Shown one piece after another: positions 8,957 to 19,684 of a stretch of DNA of 64,000 nucleotides (the first letter of the stretch is position 1; every line of letters begins with the position of its first letter). This DNA is from Microcella daejeonensis (GTDB taxonomy: Bacteria > Actinomycetota > Actinomycetes > Actinomycetales > Microbacteriaceae). The notes below the pieces were generated by a model, which was not told the origin of the DNA, searched no databases, and saw only the letters and a list, made by a program, of their open reading frames with translations. The stretch covers positions 1,984,001-2,048,000 of the forward strand of contig NZ_CP113089.1 of assembly GCF_026625045.1 (NCBI RefSeq), given 5' to 3'. A program made the position numbers and the translations under genes.

Positions 8957-10618
8957 CTACTCGGCCAGCTCGATGAGGTTGAACACCTCGTCGTTGACCG
9001 GGCTCACCGGGTAGCTCTCCACGCGCTCGCCGAAGGCGAGCGAGGGAGCCGGGTGAGCGAGCGGCACGGCCGGGATGAACTGCGCGATCTGCTCGTTGAT
9101 CGACTCGTAGAGCGGCAGCTGCTCCTCGAGGTCGCCGAGGCCGCGGGCCTCGTCGAGCGCGGAGAACAGCTCGGGGTTGTCGAAGCCGAACTCCGGCTTC
9201 TCGGCCCCGAAGAAGACGCCGACGAAGTTGTCGGTGTCGTTGTAGTCGCCCGTCCAGCCGAGGAGGTGGATGCCGTGGTCGGGCGTGTTCTGCACGCGGT
9301 TGAGGTACTCGCCCCACTCGTTCGGCTGCGGGTTGACCTCGATGCCGATCTCGGCGAGCTGGCTGCTCAGGTTGGTGAAGACCTGCTCAGGGGTGGGCAT
9401 GTACGGCCGCGAGATGTTCGTCGGGTAGTTGAAGTCCAGCGAGAACCCGTCGGGGTACCCGGCGTCGGCGAGCAGCGCCCGCGCGGCCTCGGGGTCGTAG
9501 TCGTACGTGGTGACGTCCTCGTTGTAGCCGGCGACCACGGGCGGGATGAACTGGGTGGCCAGCTGCGTGCCCTCGGGGAGCGTCTGCGCGATGAGCTGCT
9601 CCTTGTCGATCGCCTGCGAGATCGCCTGGCGCACGCGCACGTCGGCGAGCTCCGGGATGGCGTGGTTGAAGCCCAGGTACAGGATCGTGAACGGGTCGCG
9701 CGGCACGATCTGGAAGCCGGCGTCCTCGAGCGCGACGGTGTCGGCGGGGGCGACGAGGTCGTACCCGTCGATGCTGCCGGCCTCGAGCGCCTGGCGGCGC
9801 GCGTTCGGGTCGTCGATCACGCGGAAGATGATGTCGGTGACATCGCCCGCCTCGCCCCAGTAGTCGGGGTTCGCGCTGAGCTCGAGCTGCGATCCGACGT
9901 CCCACGACTCGAAGACGTAGGGGCCGGTGCCGGTCGGGTGCGCCGTGGCGTACTCCGAGAGCACAGGGGCCTCGTCGGTGCCGCCGACCTCGTCGGCGCC
10001 GTACTCCTCGAGAGCCGTGGGGCTCTGCATCGAGAAGGCGGGCAGCGAGAGGGAGGCGATGAATCCGGCGAACGGCGTCGTCAGGGTGATGACGGCCTCG
10101 GTCTCGCCGGTGGCCTCGCAGCTCTCGTAGAGAGCGGCCTCGTCACCCGCGTAGCCGCGGAAGAGGCTGCCGTAGTAGTACGCGAGGCCCGGGCTCTGCG
10201 CCAGGCCCTCGAAGTTGTACCAGCGGTCGAAGTTGGCGCACACGGCCTCGCCGTCGAAGGGGGTGCCGTCGTGGAAGCTCACGCCCTCCTTCAGCTGGAA
10301 GGTGTAGCTGAGGCCGTCCTCCGACTGCTCCCACGACTCGGCGAGCAGCGGTGCCGGATCGGCCGACCCGGGCTCGACGCCGACGAGGCCCTCGAACATC
10401 TGGCGGGCGACGCGGAAGGACTCGCCGTCGCTGGCGAAGGCCGGGTCGAGGCTGACGGGATCGCCCGAGGCGGCGAAGACGAACGTGCCGTCGGGGCCGT
10501 CGCCCTCTCCTGCGGATCCGTCGCGCTCGCTCTGCACGCAGCCGGTGAGCGCGATGGCTCCCGCTGCGAGCATGGCGAGGGCGGCCATGGGCCGTGTGTG
10601 TCGCGAAGTTGCTCTCAT
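8957..10618 (-). CDS. ABC importer substrate-binding lipoprotein, family 5 (peptide type)
   Basis: A 553-residue extracytoplasmic receptor. The first 30 residues are a lipoprotein signal peptide (basic MRATSRHTR, hydrophobic core, lipobox LTGC). The mature part has the SBP_bac_5 signature region LLAESWEQSEDGLSYTF and EGVSFHDGTPFDGEAVCANF, as in DppA/OppA and nickel-binding relatives. Length is typical. ATG 10618 follows GGAGGAAC. It is the first gene of the leftward importer operon. A -10-like TAGGGT lies about 90 bases upstream on the same strand. The ligand (peptide, glycoside or metal chelate) cannot be told from sequence alone. Confidence 0.92.
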   Translation of the reverse strand: MRATSRHTRPMAALAMLAAGAIALTGCVQSERDGSAGEGDGPDGTFVFAASGDPVSLDPAFASDGESFRVARQMFEGLVGVEPGSADPAPLLAESWEQSEDGLSYTFQLKEGVSFHDGTPFDGEAVCANFDRWYNFEGLAQSPGLAYYYGSLFRGYAGDEAALYESCEATGETEAVITLTTPFAGFIASLSLPAFSMQSPTALEEYGADEVGGTDEAPVLSEYATAHPTGTGPYVFESWDVGSQLELSANPDYWGEAGDVTDIIFRVIDDPNARRQALEAGSIDGYDLVAPADTVALEDAGFQIVPRDPFTILYLGFNHAIPELADVRVRQAISQAIDKEQLIAQTLPEGTQLATQFIPPVVAGYNEDVTTYDYDPEAARALLADAGYPDGFSLDFNYPTNISRPYMPTPEQVFTNLSSQLAEIGIEVNPQPNEWGEYLNRVQNTPDHGIHLLGWTGDYNDTDNFVGVFFGAEKPEFGFDNPELFSALDEARGLGDLEEQLPLYESINEQIAQFIPAVPLAHPAPSLAFGERVESYPVSPVNDEVFNLIELAE

Positions 10619-10798
10619 TGAGGTGTTCCTCCGGTCTGTGACGCTGGACGGTGCTGGGTGCGCGCGACGGGGAACGGCTGACCGGCCCCCTCGCGGATCA
10701 CTTGACCCTATGCTTTCGCTGTTACGAGCGTGTGACGCCCCGCACAGTCGTGCGCGAATGCGCGGCGCGCATCCCGCCCGGGCCGGCCGATCGGGCGG

Positions 10799-11257
10799 TC
10801 ATCCGGCGGCGCCCTGCAGACTCCCCGTCGTGGGGCCCGCCGGGTCGTAGATCTGGCAGAGGATCTCGCGGTCGCCGTTGGCCCAGCTGCCCTCGGTGGG
10901 GTGCAGGTAGGTGAAGTCGTAGGCCGAGTCGGTCCACGGCCCGCCCGTGAAGGCCTCGAACTCGGCGAGGCACCGCTCGTCGGCCTCGGCCGTGATCGCC
11001 GCGATGCCGGGGAACTCGGGGTCGCCGAGGATGATCGAGGCGTAGACCTCGCTCGCGTGCGGCTCATCGCACGGCAGCACCTCGACGGAGTCGATCTCGG
11101 CTCCCAGCTCGGCCTCGCCGAGGCAGTCGCCGACCTCGAGGGAGAACACGTCGCCGCGCGGCTCCGCGTCATCCCCGTCGACGCCCGCGCACCCGGCGAG
11201 CACGAGCGCGGCGGCCAGCACGGCCCCGCCGAGCGGACGGGGGAGCGGTGCGGTCAC
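10799..11257 (-). CDS. Septum_form-domain lipoprotein
   Basis: A 152-residue secreted lipoprotein. The signal peptide ends in the lipobox LAGC (Cys at about 23). The mature domain has VFSLEVGDCLGE, VEVLPCDEPHASEVYA and a C-terminal ILCQIYDP, the cysteine pattern of the Septum_form family of actinobacteria. That family is named for a proposed cell-division link that is poorly tested. The GTG start was chosen because it overlaps the hisN stop codon as GTGA; the longer open frame upstream is antisense to nothing real and lies inside hisN in another frame. It is probably co-translated with hisN. Confidence 0.8.
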   Translation of the reverse strand: MTAPLPRPLGGAVLAAALVLAGCAGVDGDDAEPRGDVFSLEVGDCLGEAELGAEIDSVEVLPCDEPHASEVYASIILGDPEFPGIAAITAEADERCLAEFEAFTGGPWTDSAYDFTYLHPTEGSWANGDREILCQIYDPAGPTTGSLQGAAG

Positions 11258-12096
11258 GACGGGGCCCCGGTCGCCCGCACGAGCGCGAGGGCCTCCTCGT
11301 GCAGCAGCCCGTTCGTGGCGAGCGCCGAGCCGTGCCACGGCCCCTCCTCGCCGTCGACCGAGGTGAAGCGCCCGCCGGCCTCCTCGATGATGGGCTGCAG
11401 GGCCGCCATGTCGTAGGGCTGCAGGTCGAACTCCCCCGCGACGTCGAGCACGCCCTCCGCGACGAGCATGTACGACCACATGTCGCCGATGGCCCGGGCC
11501 CGCCAGCTCGCCCGGGCGAGGGCGAGCAGGCCGTCGAGGCGACCCGCGTCGTCCCAGCCGGGCAGGCTGTTGTACGACACGACGGCGTCGGCGAGGGTCT
11601 CGACGCCGCTCACGCGCAGCGGCCGGGCATCCCGATCGTGATGCGCCCCGGTGCGCGCGGTGAAGGCGCCGTGCCCGCGGGCCGCCCACCAGCGCTGCTC
11701 GAGGGCGGGGGAGCTGACGACGCCGACGACCGGCACGCCGTCGATCGCGAGCGCGATGAGGGTGCCCCAGATGGGGTTGCCGCGCAGGAAGTTGGCGGTG
11801 CCGTCGATGGGGTCGATGATCCACTGGCGGTGGATGCCCGCACCGGTGCCGTCGGAGGTGCCGAGCTCCTCGCCCAGCACGCCGTCGTCGGGGCGGGCGG
11901 CGGTGAGGCCCTCGCGGATCACCCGCTCGACCTCGCGATCGGCGTCGGTCACGGGGGTGCGGTCGGGCTTCGTCGTCACGGCGAGGTCCATGGCGCGGAA
12001 CCGCGAGAGCGAGACGGCGTCGGCCTGCGCGGCGAGGTCGAGGGCCAGGTCCAGGTCGGCGGCGAGATCGGTTGCGAGGTCGGGATGCTCGGTCAC
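11254..12096 (-). CDS. hisN: histidinol-phosphatase, inositol monophosphatase family (HisN)
   Basis: A 280-residue Mg2+-dependent phosphatase that removes phosphate from L-histidinol phosphate in histidine synthesis. Metal- and substrate-binding motifs are present: VLGEELG (about residue 75), WIIDPIDGTANFLRGNP (about 92-108) and a GD-type C-terminal region. IMPase-fold HisN is the usual actinobacterial enzyme, but an inositol-phosphatase role is hard to exclude. The GTG start lies exactly 6 nt after a TACGCT -10 (12103-12108, minus strand), so the gene seems to have its own leaderless promoter although it follows rsgA on the same strand. Confidence 0.85.
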   Translation of the reverse strand: MTEHPDLATDLAADLDLALDLAAQADAVSLSRFRAMDLAVTTKPDRTPVTDADREVERVIREGLTAARPDDGVLGEELGTSDGTGAGIHRQWIIDPIDGTANFLRGNPIWGTLIALAIDGVPVVGVVSSPALEQRWWAARGHGAFTARTGAHHDRDARPLRVSGVETLADAVVSYNSLPGWDDAGRLDGLLALARASWRARAIGDMWSYMLVAEGVLDVAGEFDLQPYDMAALQPIIEEAGGRFTSVDGEEGPWHGSALATNGLLHEEALALVRATGAPS

Positions 12097-12166
12097 GCCT
12101 CCAGCGTACGCGCGCGCCGCGCGGCGCCGCCCGCCCCGGGGTCGCGCCGCCCGGCGCAGGCGAGGC

Positions 12167-13216
12167 TCAGTACGCCGAGCGGGTGAGGGTCGTGAGCAGG
12201 CGCTGCAGCGAGTCGAGCCGCTGCGGACCGAGCGGGCCGAGCTCGCCCCGCTCGGCGGCTTCGACGAGCTCGCAGTCGGGGCTGTCGGGCAGATGGGTGC
12301 AGCCGCGCGGGCAGGTCGAGGCGATCGCGGCGAGGTCGCCGAAGGCGGTGACGATGCTGTCGGGGTTGATGTGCCCGAGCCCGAACGAGCGGATGCCGGG
12401 GGTGTCGATGATCCAGCCCTCGCTTCCGGGCAGGCGCAGCGAGACGGTCGACGAGCTCGTGTGCCGCCCGCGCCCGGTGACGGCGTTGACGTGACCGGTG
12501 GCCCGACCGGCTCCCGGCACGAGCGCGTTCACGAGCGTCGACTTGCCGACGCCCGAGTGCCCGACGGCGACGGTCGTGCGTCCGCGCAGGTGGGCGAGCA
12601 GCTCGTCGACGGGCGGGTCCTCGCTCGAGCTGCGCACGACCGCCACGTCGAGCCCGGCGAAGTGCTCGAGGAACGGCCCCGGGTCGGCGAGGTCGGTCTT
12701 CGTGACGACGATGAGGGGCGCGATGCCGGCGTCGAAGGCGGCGACGAGGTAGCGGTCGACGAGGCGCGGGCGCGGCTCGGGGTCGGCGGCCGCGACGACG
12801 ATCATGAGCTGGTCGGCGTTCGCGACGACGATGCGCTCGACGACGTCGGTGTCGTCGGCGCTGCGGCGCAGCAGGGTGCGGCGGTCGTGCACGCGCACGA
12901 TGCGGGCGAGAGCGCCCTCCTCGCCGCTCACGTCGCCGACGACGTCGACGCGGTCGCCCGTCACGATGGCGGTCTTGCGCAGCTCGCGGGCGCGGGTCGT
13001 GATGACCTCGCGCTCCTCCTCGCCGTTCTCGTCGACGAGGGCCAGGTACCTCCCGCGGTCGACGGTCACGATGCGCCCGACGACCGCATCGACGTGGGCG
13101 GGCCGCTGCTTGCTGCGGGGGCGGTTGGCCTTCGGATTCGGGCGCGCGCGCACCGACGACTCGTCGTACTCGCCGTAGGGGTCGAGGTCGTCGTCGTCGG
13201 GCGGCAGCCAGCTCAT
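12167..13216 (-). CDS. rsgA: ribosome small subunit-dependent GTPase A
   Basis: A 349-residue circularly permuted GTPase that assists late 30S maturation. Order of motifs: an OB-fold N-terminal domain (about 40-110), then G4 (VVTKTDL), G1 P-loop [12 protein letters not shown] (about 222), G3 DTPGIRSFG, and a C-terminal zinc-binding region with [14 protein letters not shown] (about 300-315). The Asp/Pro-rich N-terminal tail [13 protein letters not shown] is typical of actinobacterial forms. Its ATG overlaps the aroA stop by four bases, indicating an aroA-rsgA operon. Confidence 0.95.
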   Translation of the reverse strand: MSWLPPDDDDLDPYGEYDESSVRARPNPKANRPRSKQRPAHVDAVVGRIVTVDRGRYLALVDENGEEEREVITTRARELRKTAIVTGDRVDVVGDVSGEEGALARIVRVHDRRTLLRRSADDTDVVERIVVANADQLMIVVAAADPEPRPRLVDRYLVAAFDAGIAPLIVVTKTDLADPGPFLEHFAGLDVAVVRSSSEDPPVDELLAHLRGRTTVAVGHSGVGKSTLVNALVPGAGRATGHVNAVTGRGRHTSSSTVSLRLPGSEGWIIDTPGIRSFGLGHINPDSIVTAFGDLAAIASTCPRGCTHLPDSPDCELVEAAERGELGPLGPQRLDSLQRLLTTLTRSAY

Positions 13217-14640
13217 CCGGGCTGCTGCCCTGCGCGCTCGGCCGGGGCCGCGCTCGTGGCGAGCATCCCGCGCCACAGCTCGGCGAACTGCGGCAGCGTC
13301 TTGGCGGTCGAGGCGATGTCGTCGACCTCGATGCCGTCCACCGCGAGACCGACGATGGCCCCGGCCGTCGCCATGCGGTGGTCCTCGTAGGCGCGCCAGG
13401 GGCCGCCGGTGAGGGATGCGGGCTCGAGGGCGAGCCCGTCGTCGAGCTCGGTGACCGCGCCGCCGACGCCGTTGAGGTCGTCGGCGAGGGCGGAGAGCCG
13501 GTCGGTCTCGTGCCCGCGCAGGTGGCGGATGCCGGTCACCCGGCTCGGCCCCTCGGCGAGGGCCGCGAGGGCGACCAGGGCCGGAGCGAGCTCGCCGCCG
13601 GTCGACAGGTCGAGCTCGAGCCCGGGCAGGGCCGCGCCGCCGAGCAGCCCGGCACCGCCGTCGACGACGAGCGCCTCGCCGTCGCGGCGCACGGTCGCCC
13701 CGAAGCGGGGCAGGATGCGCGCGAGGTCGTCGCCGACCTGCGTCGTCGCGCGCGGCCAGCCCTCGATCGCGACGGTGCCGCCGGCGACGAGCGCGGCGAT
13801 GAGGAAGGGCGCGGCGTTGGAGAGGTCGGGCTCGATGTCGATCTCGGCCGCGGCGATCGGCCCGGGGGCGACGACCCAGACGCCCTCGTCGGGGCTCGCG
13901 ACCTCGACGCCGCGGGCGGCGAGGGCGGCGACCGTCATCTCGATGTGCGGCATCGAGGGCAGGTGCTCGCCCGTGTGGCGCAGCGTGAGCCCCTCGGTGA
14001 AGCGCGGGGCGGCGAGCAGCAGCCCCGAGACGAACTGGCTCGAGGCGCTCGCGTCGATCTCGACCTCGCCGCCGCGCACGGCGCCCGCGCCCCAGAGGCT
14101 GAACGGCAGGGTGCCGCGGCCGTCGTCGTTGACGTCGATGCCGAGGGCGCGCAGCGAGTCGATCGTGGTGCGCATCGGGCGGCGACGGGCCGCCTCGTCG
14201 CCGTCGAAGGCGACCGGGCCGAGCGCCAGCGCGGCGACCGGGGGCAGGAAGCGCATGACCGTGCCGGCGAGGCCGCAGTCGATGCTCGCCGAGCCCGCGA
14301 GCTCGGCCGGGGGAGTGATGCGCAGATCCGGCCCGTAGAGGCCCTCGCCCGGCACCTCCTCGATGACGACGCCGAGCGCGCGCAGCGCCTCGATCATGAG
14401 CGCGGAGTCGCGGGAGTGGAGCGGGCGGCGCAGCAGCGAGGGGTCGTCGGCGAGGGCCGAGAGCACGAGCTCGCGGTTGGTGAGGCTCTTCGATCCGGGG
14501 AGGGTGAGGCGGGCATCCAGCGGGCCGCGGGCGCGCGGGGCGGGCCACGCGCCATCGGCCGCGACGGGATCGGTGGTGCCGGGGCGCTCCTCATCGCCGT
14601 AGGGCGAGAACTGCGGGCCGGAATTATTCGAGATCAGCAT
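13213..14640 (-). CDS. aroA: 3-phosphoshikimate 1-carboxyvinyltransferase (EPSP synthase)
   Basis: A 475-residue enzyme of the shikimate pathway that joins shikimate-3-phosphate and PEP. Clear motifs are [18 protein letters not shown] (about 47-64), [29 protein letters not shown] and [13 protein letters not shown]. The N-terminal leader with [11 protein letters not shown] is normal for actinobacterial AroA. A TACTCT -10-like hexamer (minus strand, 14654-14649) lies 8 nt before the ATG, giving a nearly leaderless mRNA. This promoter is interleaved with the divergent sigma-R-type promoter of sigR, whose -35 lies inside the first codons of aroA. Confidence 0.95.
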   Translation of the reverse strand: MLISNNSGPQFSPYGDEERPGTTDPVAADGAWPAPRARGPLDARLTLPGSKSLTNRELVLSALADDPSLLRRPLHSRDSALMIEALRALGVVIEEVPGEGLYGPDLRITPPAELAGSASIDCGLAGTVMRFLPPVAALALGPVAFDGDEAARRRPMRTTIDSLRALGIDVNDDGRGTLPFSLWGAGAVRGGEVEIDASASSQFVSGLLLAAPRFTEGLTLRHTGEHLPSMPHIEMTVAALAARGVEVASPDEGVWVVAPGPIAAAEIDIEPDLSNAAPFLIAALVAGGTVAIEGWPRATTQVGDDLARILPRFGATVRRDGEALVVDGGAGLLGGAALPGLELDLSTGGELAPALVALAALAEGPSRVTGIRHLRGHETDRLSALADDLNGVGGAVTELDDGLALEPASLTGGPWRAYEDHRMATAGAIVGLAVDGIEVDDIASTAKTLPQFAELWRGMLATSAAPAERAGQQPG

Positions 14641-14645
14641 CGGTT
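14620..14645 (+). promoter_or_regulatory. sigma-R type promoter upstream of sigR
   Basis: GGAAT (14620-14624) is followed after exactly 18 nt by GTT (14643-14645), the full actinobacterial SigR/SigH consensus (GGAAT-N18-GTT). It reads toward sigR, whose upstream ATG is about 40 bases further on, so it predicts direct autoregulation. The -35 lies within the aroA coding start on the opposite strand. Confidence 0.85.
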
Positions 14646-14685
14646 ATCAGAGTATCGGCAGCCGCGAACAGGAACAGGAGGCGCC

Positions 14686-15432
14686 ATGAGCACCATGACG
14701 CTGGATGCACCCCTCGCGCCGCGCGGATTCCGCGAGCAGGAGCGCTCAGTACACTGGCGCTCGATGACTGACGAGCTGCGGGCCGAGACGGCCCAGACGG
14801 ACGCCGCACGCGTGGCCGAGGCGACCGATGCTCTCGCCCGCGAGGCGGAGCTCGCCGAGCGCCGCGTGCTGTTCCAGGAGCAGGCCCTGCCCTTCATGGA
14901 TCAGCTCTACGGCGCGGCGATGCGCATGACCAAGAACCCCGCCGACGCCTCCGATCTCGTGCAGGAGACCTTCGTGAAGGCCTTCGCCGCGTTCGGCCAG
15001 TTCGAGCAGGGCACGAACCTCAAGGCCTGGCTCTACCGCATCCTCACGAACACGTTCATCAACGTGTACCGCAAGAAGCAGCGCGACCCCTACCAGGGCT
15101 CGGTCGACGAGCTCGCCGAGTGGCAGCTCGGGGGCGCCGAGTCGGCGACCTCGAGCTCGAGCCGCTCGGCCGAGGCCGAGGCGATCGACCGGATGCCCTC
15201 CGGCGTCGTGAAGGACGCCCTGCAGGCCATCCCCGAGGACTTCCGCCTCGCGGTGTACCTCGCCGATGTCGAGGGCTTCTCCTACCAGGAGATCGCCGAC
15301 ATCATGAAGACCCCCGTGGGAACCGTGATGAGCCGCCTGCACCGCGGCCGCCGTCTCCTGCGCGACTCCCTCGCCGACTACGCGCGCGAGCGCGGCATGG
15401 TCGCGAGCACGGCCCCGAGGAGGACGAGATGA
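14686..15432 (+). CDS. sigR: ECF RNA polymerase sigma factor SigR (thiol-oxidative stress)
   Basis: A 248-residue group IV sigma factor from ATG 14686 (AGGAGGC upstream). Region 2 is at about residues 60-125 ([33 protein letters not shown]) and region 4 at about 175-235 ([20 protein letters not shown]). It is followed at once by its redox-sensing anti-sigma factor, so assignment to the SigR/SigH type is firm. A second in-frame ATG at 14764 (MTDELRAE) would give a form 26 residues shorter. Streptomyces and mycobacteria make long and short isoforms in this way, the long one being unstable. The upstream promoter is of the sigma-R type. Confidence 0.93.
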   Translation: MSTMTLDAPLAPRGFREQERSVHWRSMTDELRAETAQTDAARVAEATDALAREAELAERRVLFQEQALPFMDQLYGAAMRMTKNPADASDLVQETFVKAFAAFGQFEQGTNLKAWLYRILTNTFINVYRKKQRDPYQGSVDELAEWQLGGAESATSSSSRSAEAEAIDRMPSGVVKDALQAIPEDFRLAVYLADVEGFSYQEIADIMKTPVGTVMSRLHRGRRLLRDSLADYARERGMVASTAPRRTR

Positions 15433-15671
15433 GCGACTGCGGCTGCGACAAGGCCAAGGCCGAGCTCGAGGAGTTCCTGCACAACGAGCTCAGCGAGCAG
15501 CAGTGCAACGACATCCGCGAGCACATGGCGAACTGCGACGACTGCTCCGCCGAGCACCTCGTCGGCATCACGCTGACCGAGAAGGTCAAGCAGTCGTGCC
15601 AGGAGAAGGCTCCTGACGAGCTGCGGGCCATGATCGAGGGCGCCATCCTGCGCGCCGACGCGAACGTCTGA
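15429..15671 (+). CDS. rsrA: RsrA-type zinc anti-sigma factor
   Basis: An 80-residue ZAS-family anti-sigma factor that holds SigR until oxidation of its cysteines releases zinc. The HxxxCxxC signature is HMANCDDC (His32, Cys36, Cys39), preceded by Cys26, with further Cys4, Cys6 and Cys57. This is the RsrA layout. The ATG overlaps the sigR stop codon as ATGA, so the pair is translationally coupled and made in near-equal amounts. Confidence 0.93.
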   Translation: MSDCGCDKAKAELEEFLHNELSEQQCNDIREHMANCDDCSAEHLVGITLTEKVKQSCQEKAPDELRAMIEGAILRADANV

Positions 15672-15718
15672 GCGGCGGCGTCGCGACTCCCGCGCCGTTC
15701 GATGCGGGTTCGGGATGA

Positions 15719-15760
15719 CGCCGAAGGGCCCGTCACCGTGAGGTGACGGGCCCTTCGGCG
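15719..15760. terminator. bidirectional terminator between rsrA and kgd
   Basis: A perfect 19-bp stem (left arm 15719-15737, right arm 15742-15760) with a GTGA loop lies between the convergent rsrA and kgd genes. It is the strongest hairpin seen in the window. Confidence 0.88.
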
Positions 15761-15770
15761 TTCCGCGGCT

Positions 15771-18700
15771 CTAGTCGCTCAGCGCGGCATCCATGATCGC
15801 GGCGTGCTCCTGCGCGCTGCGCTTGGTCGAGCCCGTCGCGGGGGAGGCCGAGGCGGCGCGCGAGATCACACGCACTCCACGCGGGCCGGAGCGCTTCGCG
15901 CTCTCGAGCGCGAAGAAGGGCCACGCGCCCTGGTTCTCCGGCTCGTCCTGCACCCAGACGATCTCGGCGTTCGGGTACCGATCGAGCACGGCCTGCAGCT
16001 CGGTGTCGGGGAGCGGGTACAGCTGCTCCAGCCGCACGAGCGCGATGCCCTCGGTGCCGCGCTTCTCGATCTCGCTCTTGAGGTCGTAGTGGATCTTGCC
16101 GGCGTGCACGAGCACGCGCCGCACGGCGGCGCCGTCGGTGATGCGCGCGTCGTCGATCACCGGCTCGAAGCGACCCGAGGTGAAGTCGGCGACGTCGCTC
16201 GTCGCCCCGCGCAGACGCAGCATCGCCTTGGGGGTGAAGACCACGAGCGGGCGACGGGGCCGGGCGTAGGCCTGGCGGCGCAGCAGGTGGAAGTACGAGG
16301 CCGGCGTGGAGGGCCGGGCGATCGTCATGTTGTCCTCGGCGGCGAGCTGCAGGAACCGCTCGATGCGGGCGGAGGAGTGGTCGGGGCCCTGGCCCTCGTA
16401 GCCGTGCGGCAGCAGCAGCACGACGCTCGAGCGCTGGTTCCACTTCTGCTCGGCGGAGGACAGGAACTCGTCGACGATGGTCTGCGCCCCGTTGACGAAG
16501 TCGCCGAACTGCGCCTCCCACAGCACGAGCGCGTCGGGGCGCTCGACCGAGTAGCCGTACTCGAAGCCCATCGCGGCGTACTCGCTGAGCAGGGAGTCGT
16601 AGATCCAGAACTTCGCCTGGTTGTCCGACAGGTTCGCCAGCGGCAGCCACTCCTGGCCGTTGCTGCGGTCGTGCAGAACGGCGTGGCGCTGCACGAAGGT
16701 GCCGCGGCGGGAGTCCTGCCCGGCGAGGCGCACGGGCGTGCCCTCCATGAGCAGGGAGCCGAGCGCGAGCAGCTCGCCGAAGCCCCAGTCGACGCCGCCG
16801 TTGCGGCTCATGTCGACGCGCTTCTTGAGCATCGCCTGCAGCTTGCCGTGGATGGTGAAGCCCGCGGGCGGGTTGTCGTGCGCGTCGCCGATGTGCTGCA
16901 CGACGGCGATGTCGACGCCCGTGGTCTCGGGCTCCGCCGGCTCGGCGGATTCGCCCGCGGTCGCGGTCCCGGCGCCGTCGACGACCGGGATGGACCCGGT
17001 CTGCACGGCGTGCGTCTCGGCGAAGGCGATCTCCAGGCGGTCCTGGAAGTCCTTGTGGGCGGCCTCGAACTCCTCGGCCGTGATGTCGCCGCGGCCGACG
17101 AGCGACTCGGTGTACAGCGTGCGCACGCTGCGCTTGGCCTCGATGAGGTTGTACATGAGCGGCTGCGTCATCGAGGGGTCGTCGCCCTCGTTGTGCCCGC
17201 GCCGGCGGTAGCAGACGAGGTCGATGACGACGTCGCGCTTGAACTCCTGCCGGTAGCGGAAGGCGAGCTCCGCGACGCGGACGACGGCCTCGGGGTCGTC
17301 GCCGTTGACGTGGAAGATCGGCGCCTGGATGGTCTTGGCGACGTCGGTCGAGTAGATCGACGAGCGCGCCTCGCCGGGAGGGGTCGTGAATCCGACCTGG
17401 TTGTTGACGACGACATGCACGGTGCCGCCGGTGCGGTAGCCGCGCAGCTGCGAGAGCTGCAGGGTCTCGAGCACGACGCCCTGGCCGGCCATCGCCGCGT
17501 CGCCGTGCACGAGCACGGGGAGCACGCTGAACCTGCCGTCGCCCTTGCGGTCCTGCTTCGCGCGGACGATGCCCTCGAGCACGCCGTTGACGGCCTCGAG
17601 GTGCGAGGGGTTCGCGGCGAGGTAGACGGGGATCTGCTTGCCGCTCATCGCGGTGAAGACGCCCTCGGTGCCAAGGTGGTACTTCACGTCGCCGGAGCCG
17701 TGCGAGCCGCGGGTGTCCTGCGTGCCCTCGAACTCGCGGAAGATCTGGCCGTAGGTCTTGCCGGCGATGTTCGCGAGCACGTTCAGACGGCCGCGGTGCG
17801 CCATGCCGATGGCGACCTCGTCGAGCTCGGCCTCGGCCGCGCCCTGCAGGATCTCGTCGAGCAGCGCGATGACCGACTCGCCGCCCTCGAGGCTGAACCG
17901 CTTCTGCCCGACGTACTTGGTCTGCAGGAAGGTCTCGAAGGCCTCGGCCTGGTTGAGCTTGCCGAGCACGCGCATCTGCTCGTCGTGCGTGGGCTTCTGA
18001 TAGGGCTTCTCGAGAGCATCCTGGAACCACCGGCGCTGCGCCGGGTCCTGGATGTGCATGTACTCGATGCCCACGGTGCGGCAGTACGAGTCGCGCAGCA
18101 CGCCGAGGATCTCGCGCAGCAGCATCGTGCGCTTGCCGCCGAAGCCGCCGGCGACGAACTCGCGGTCGAGATCCCAGAAGGTGAGGCCGTGGCTGGCGAT
18201 GTCGAGGTCGGGGTGCGAGCGCTGGCGGTACTCCAGCGGGTCGACGTCGGCCATGAGGTGGCCGCGCACCCGGTAGGAGTTGATGAGCTCGTGCACGCGC
18301 GCCGTCTTCGAGATCGCGCCCGAGAGGTCGACGTTGATGTCCTGCGCCCAGTGGATCGGGTCGTAGGGGATGCGCAGGTCGGCGAAGATGTCCTCGTAGA
18401 AGCCGCGCTGGCCGATGAGCAGCTCGTGCACCTTCTTCAGGAACTCGCCGGAGCCGGCGCCCTGGATCACGCGGTGGTCGTAGGTGCTCGTCAGGGTGAT
18501 GGTCTTGCCGATGCCGAGATCGGCGAGCGTCTCGGTCGACGCGCCCTGGAACTCGGCCGGGTAGTCGAGCGCGCCGGCGCCGATGATCGCGCCCTGGCCC
18601 TTCATCAGGCGGGGCACCGAGTGCACCGTGCCGATGCCGCCGGGGTTCGTCAGCGAGATGGTGTTGCCCTGGAAGTCGACGGCGGCGAGCTTGTTGTCGC

Positions 18701-19556
18701 GGGCGCGCTTGACGACGTCCTCGTAGGCGACGAGGAAGTCGCCGAAGCCCATCGTGTCGCACTTCTTGATGCCGGGAACGAGCAGCGCGCGCGTTCCGTC
18801 GGGCTTCGGCATGTCGATCGCGATGCCGAGGTTGATGTGCGCCGGGGTGACGACGACGGGCTTGCCGTCGACCTCGTCGTAGAAGACGTTCTGGCTGGGG
18901 AACTCCTTCAGCGCCCGCACCATCGCCCAGGCGATGAGGTGCGTGAACGAGACCTTGCCGCCGCGGGCGCGCTTGAGGTGGTTGTTGATGACGATGCGGT
19001 TGTCGATCATCAGCTTCGCCGGCACGGTGCGCACGCTCGTGGCGGTCGGCACCGTGAGGCTGGCGTCCATGTTCGTGGCGAGCGCCTTGGCCATGCCGCG
19101 CAGCGGCGTGACGACGTCCTCCGCGGGAGCGACCGGCTCGTCGTCGAGATCGGCGGGGGCCGCCGAGGAGGTCGGAGCCTGCGCCGGGATCGGCTGCGGC
19201 TGCGGCGCGATCGAGGTGGTGCGCGCGACGGGCTGGCTGCCGGTGACGGGCTGGCCGCCGGTGGCGGGCACCGAGGCCGCCGGCTGCGCGGCGGTCGTCG
19301 CCTCGGGCGCGTCGGCCGGGATCTCGACGACGGGGATGACCTCGGGGCCGGCGTGCGCGGACCCTTCGGCGTCGGCGGGGGCGGCGTCGCCGTTCTTGGC
19401 CGCCTGGTACTTCTCGAGGATGGGCCACCATGACGGGTCGACCGAGCTCTTGTCCGCCTGGAACTGCTCGTACATCTCGTCAACGAGCCACTCGTTGGCA
19501 CCGAAATCGCCCGCGGCGCCGCCGTCCTGGCTGACTCCGGTCACTTGGCTTGACAC
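15771..19556 (-). CDS. kgd: multifunctional 2-oxoglutarate decarboxylase/dehydrogenase (Kgd, E1o with fused acyltransferase)
   Basis: A 1261-residue TCA-cycle enzyme. The N-terminal E1-type helix ([20 protein letters not shown], residues about 22-41) is followed by a Pro/Ala-rich linker, an E2-like acyltransferase domain (about 125-345, with [16 protein letters not shown]) and a complete ThDP-dependent E1 domain (about 380-1261). The cofactor-binding segment [12 protein letters not shown] and the following [10 protein letters not shown] are intact. Such fusions replace separate SucA and SucB in actinobacteria and work with the pyruvate dehydrogenase E2/E3. It starts with GTG; an agccta (TAGGCT on the minus strand, 19632-19627) suggests a 5' leader of about 65 nt. 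It is divergent from guaB1. Confidence 0.96.
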   Translation of the reverse strand: MSSQVTGVSQDGGAAGDFGANEWLVDEMYEQFQADKSSVDPSWWPILEKYQAAKNGDAAPADAEGSAHAGPEVIPVVEIPADAPEATTAAQPAASVPATGGQPVTGSQPVARTTSIAPQPQPIPAQAPTSSAAPADLDDEPVAPAEDVVTPLRGMAKALATNMDASLTVPTATSVRTVPAKLMIDNRIVINNHLKRARGGKVSFTHLIAWAMVRALKEFPSQNVFYDEVDGKPVVVTPAHINLGIAIDMPKPDGTRALLVPGIKKCDTMGFGDFLVAYEDVVKRARDNKLAAVDFQGNTISLTNPGGIGTVHSVPRLMKGQGAIIGAGALDYPAEFQGASTETLADLGIGKTITLTSTYDHRVIQGAGSGEFLKKVHELLIGQRGFYEDIFADLRIPYDPIHWAQDINVDLSGAISKTARVHELINSYRVRGHLMADVDPLEYRQRSHPDLDIASHGLTFWDLDREFVAGGFGGKRTMLLREILGVLRDSYCRTVGIEYMHIQDPAQRRWFQDALEKPYQKPTHDEQMRVLGKLNQAEAFETFLQTKYVGQKRFSLEGGESVIALLDEILQGAAEAELDEVAIGMAHRGRLNVLANIAGKTYGQIFREFEGTQDTRGSHGSGDVKYHLGTEGVFTAMSGKQIPVYLAANPSHLEAVNGVLEGIVRAKQDRKGDGRFSVLPVLVHGDAAMAGQGVVLETLQLSQLRGYRTGGTVHVVVNNQVGFTTPPGEARSSIYSTDVAKTIQAPIFHVNGDDPEAVVRVAELAFRYRQEFKRDVVIDLVCYRRRGHNEGDDPSMTQPLMYNLIEAKRSVRTLYTESLVGRGDITAEEFEAAHKDFQDRLEIAFAETHAVQTGSIPVVDGAGTATAGESAEPAEPETTGVDIAVVQHIGDAHDNPPAGFTIHGKLQAMLKKRVDMSRNGGVDWGFGELLALGSLLMEGTPVRLAGQDSRRGTFVQRHAVLHDRSNGQEWLPLANLSDNQAKFWIYDSLLSEYAAMGFEYGYSVERPDALVLWEAQFGDFVNGAQTIVDEFLSSAEQKWNQRSSVVLLLPHGYEGQGPDHSSARIERFLQLAAEDNMTIARPSTPASYFHLLRRQAYARPRRPLVVFTPKAMLRLRGATSDVADFTSGRFEPVIDDARITDGAAVRRVLVHAGKIHYDLKSEIEKRGTEGIALVRLEQLYPLPDTELQAVLDRYPNAEIVWVQDEPENQGAWPFFALESAKRSGPRGVRVISRAASASPATGSTKRSAQEHAAIMDAALSD

Positions 19557-19684
19557 AGCCGACCGCCCACTTTCCCAAAATCGAGGTTCGGATCGCGCGG
19601 AGCCGTCGCTGGTTCCGCCCGGTCAAGCCTAACCACTTCCGGCCGCGACTACCGGCCGTCGGCGGGGGTGGTTAGCGTTCATCC

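Noticed and set aside
10799..11824. 341-codon reading of the Septum_form lipoprotein starting inside hisN
   Set aside because: The upstream part is Arg-rich shadow of hisN; the GTG at 11257 overlapping the hisN stop gives a proper lipoprotein signal.
15804..19433. 1209-codon plus-strand frame opposite kgd
   Set aside because: Antisense shadow of kgd; composition rich in Val/Asp/Arg with no recognisable domain.
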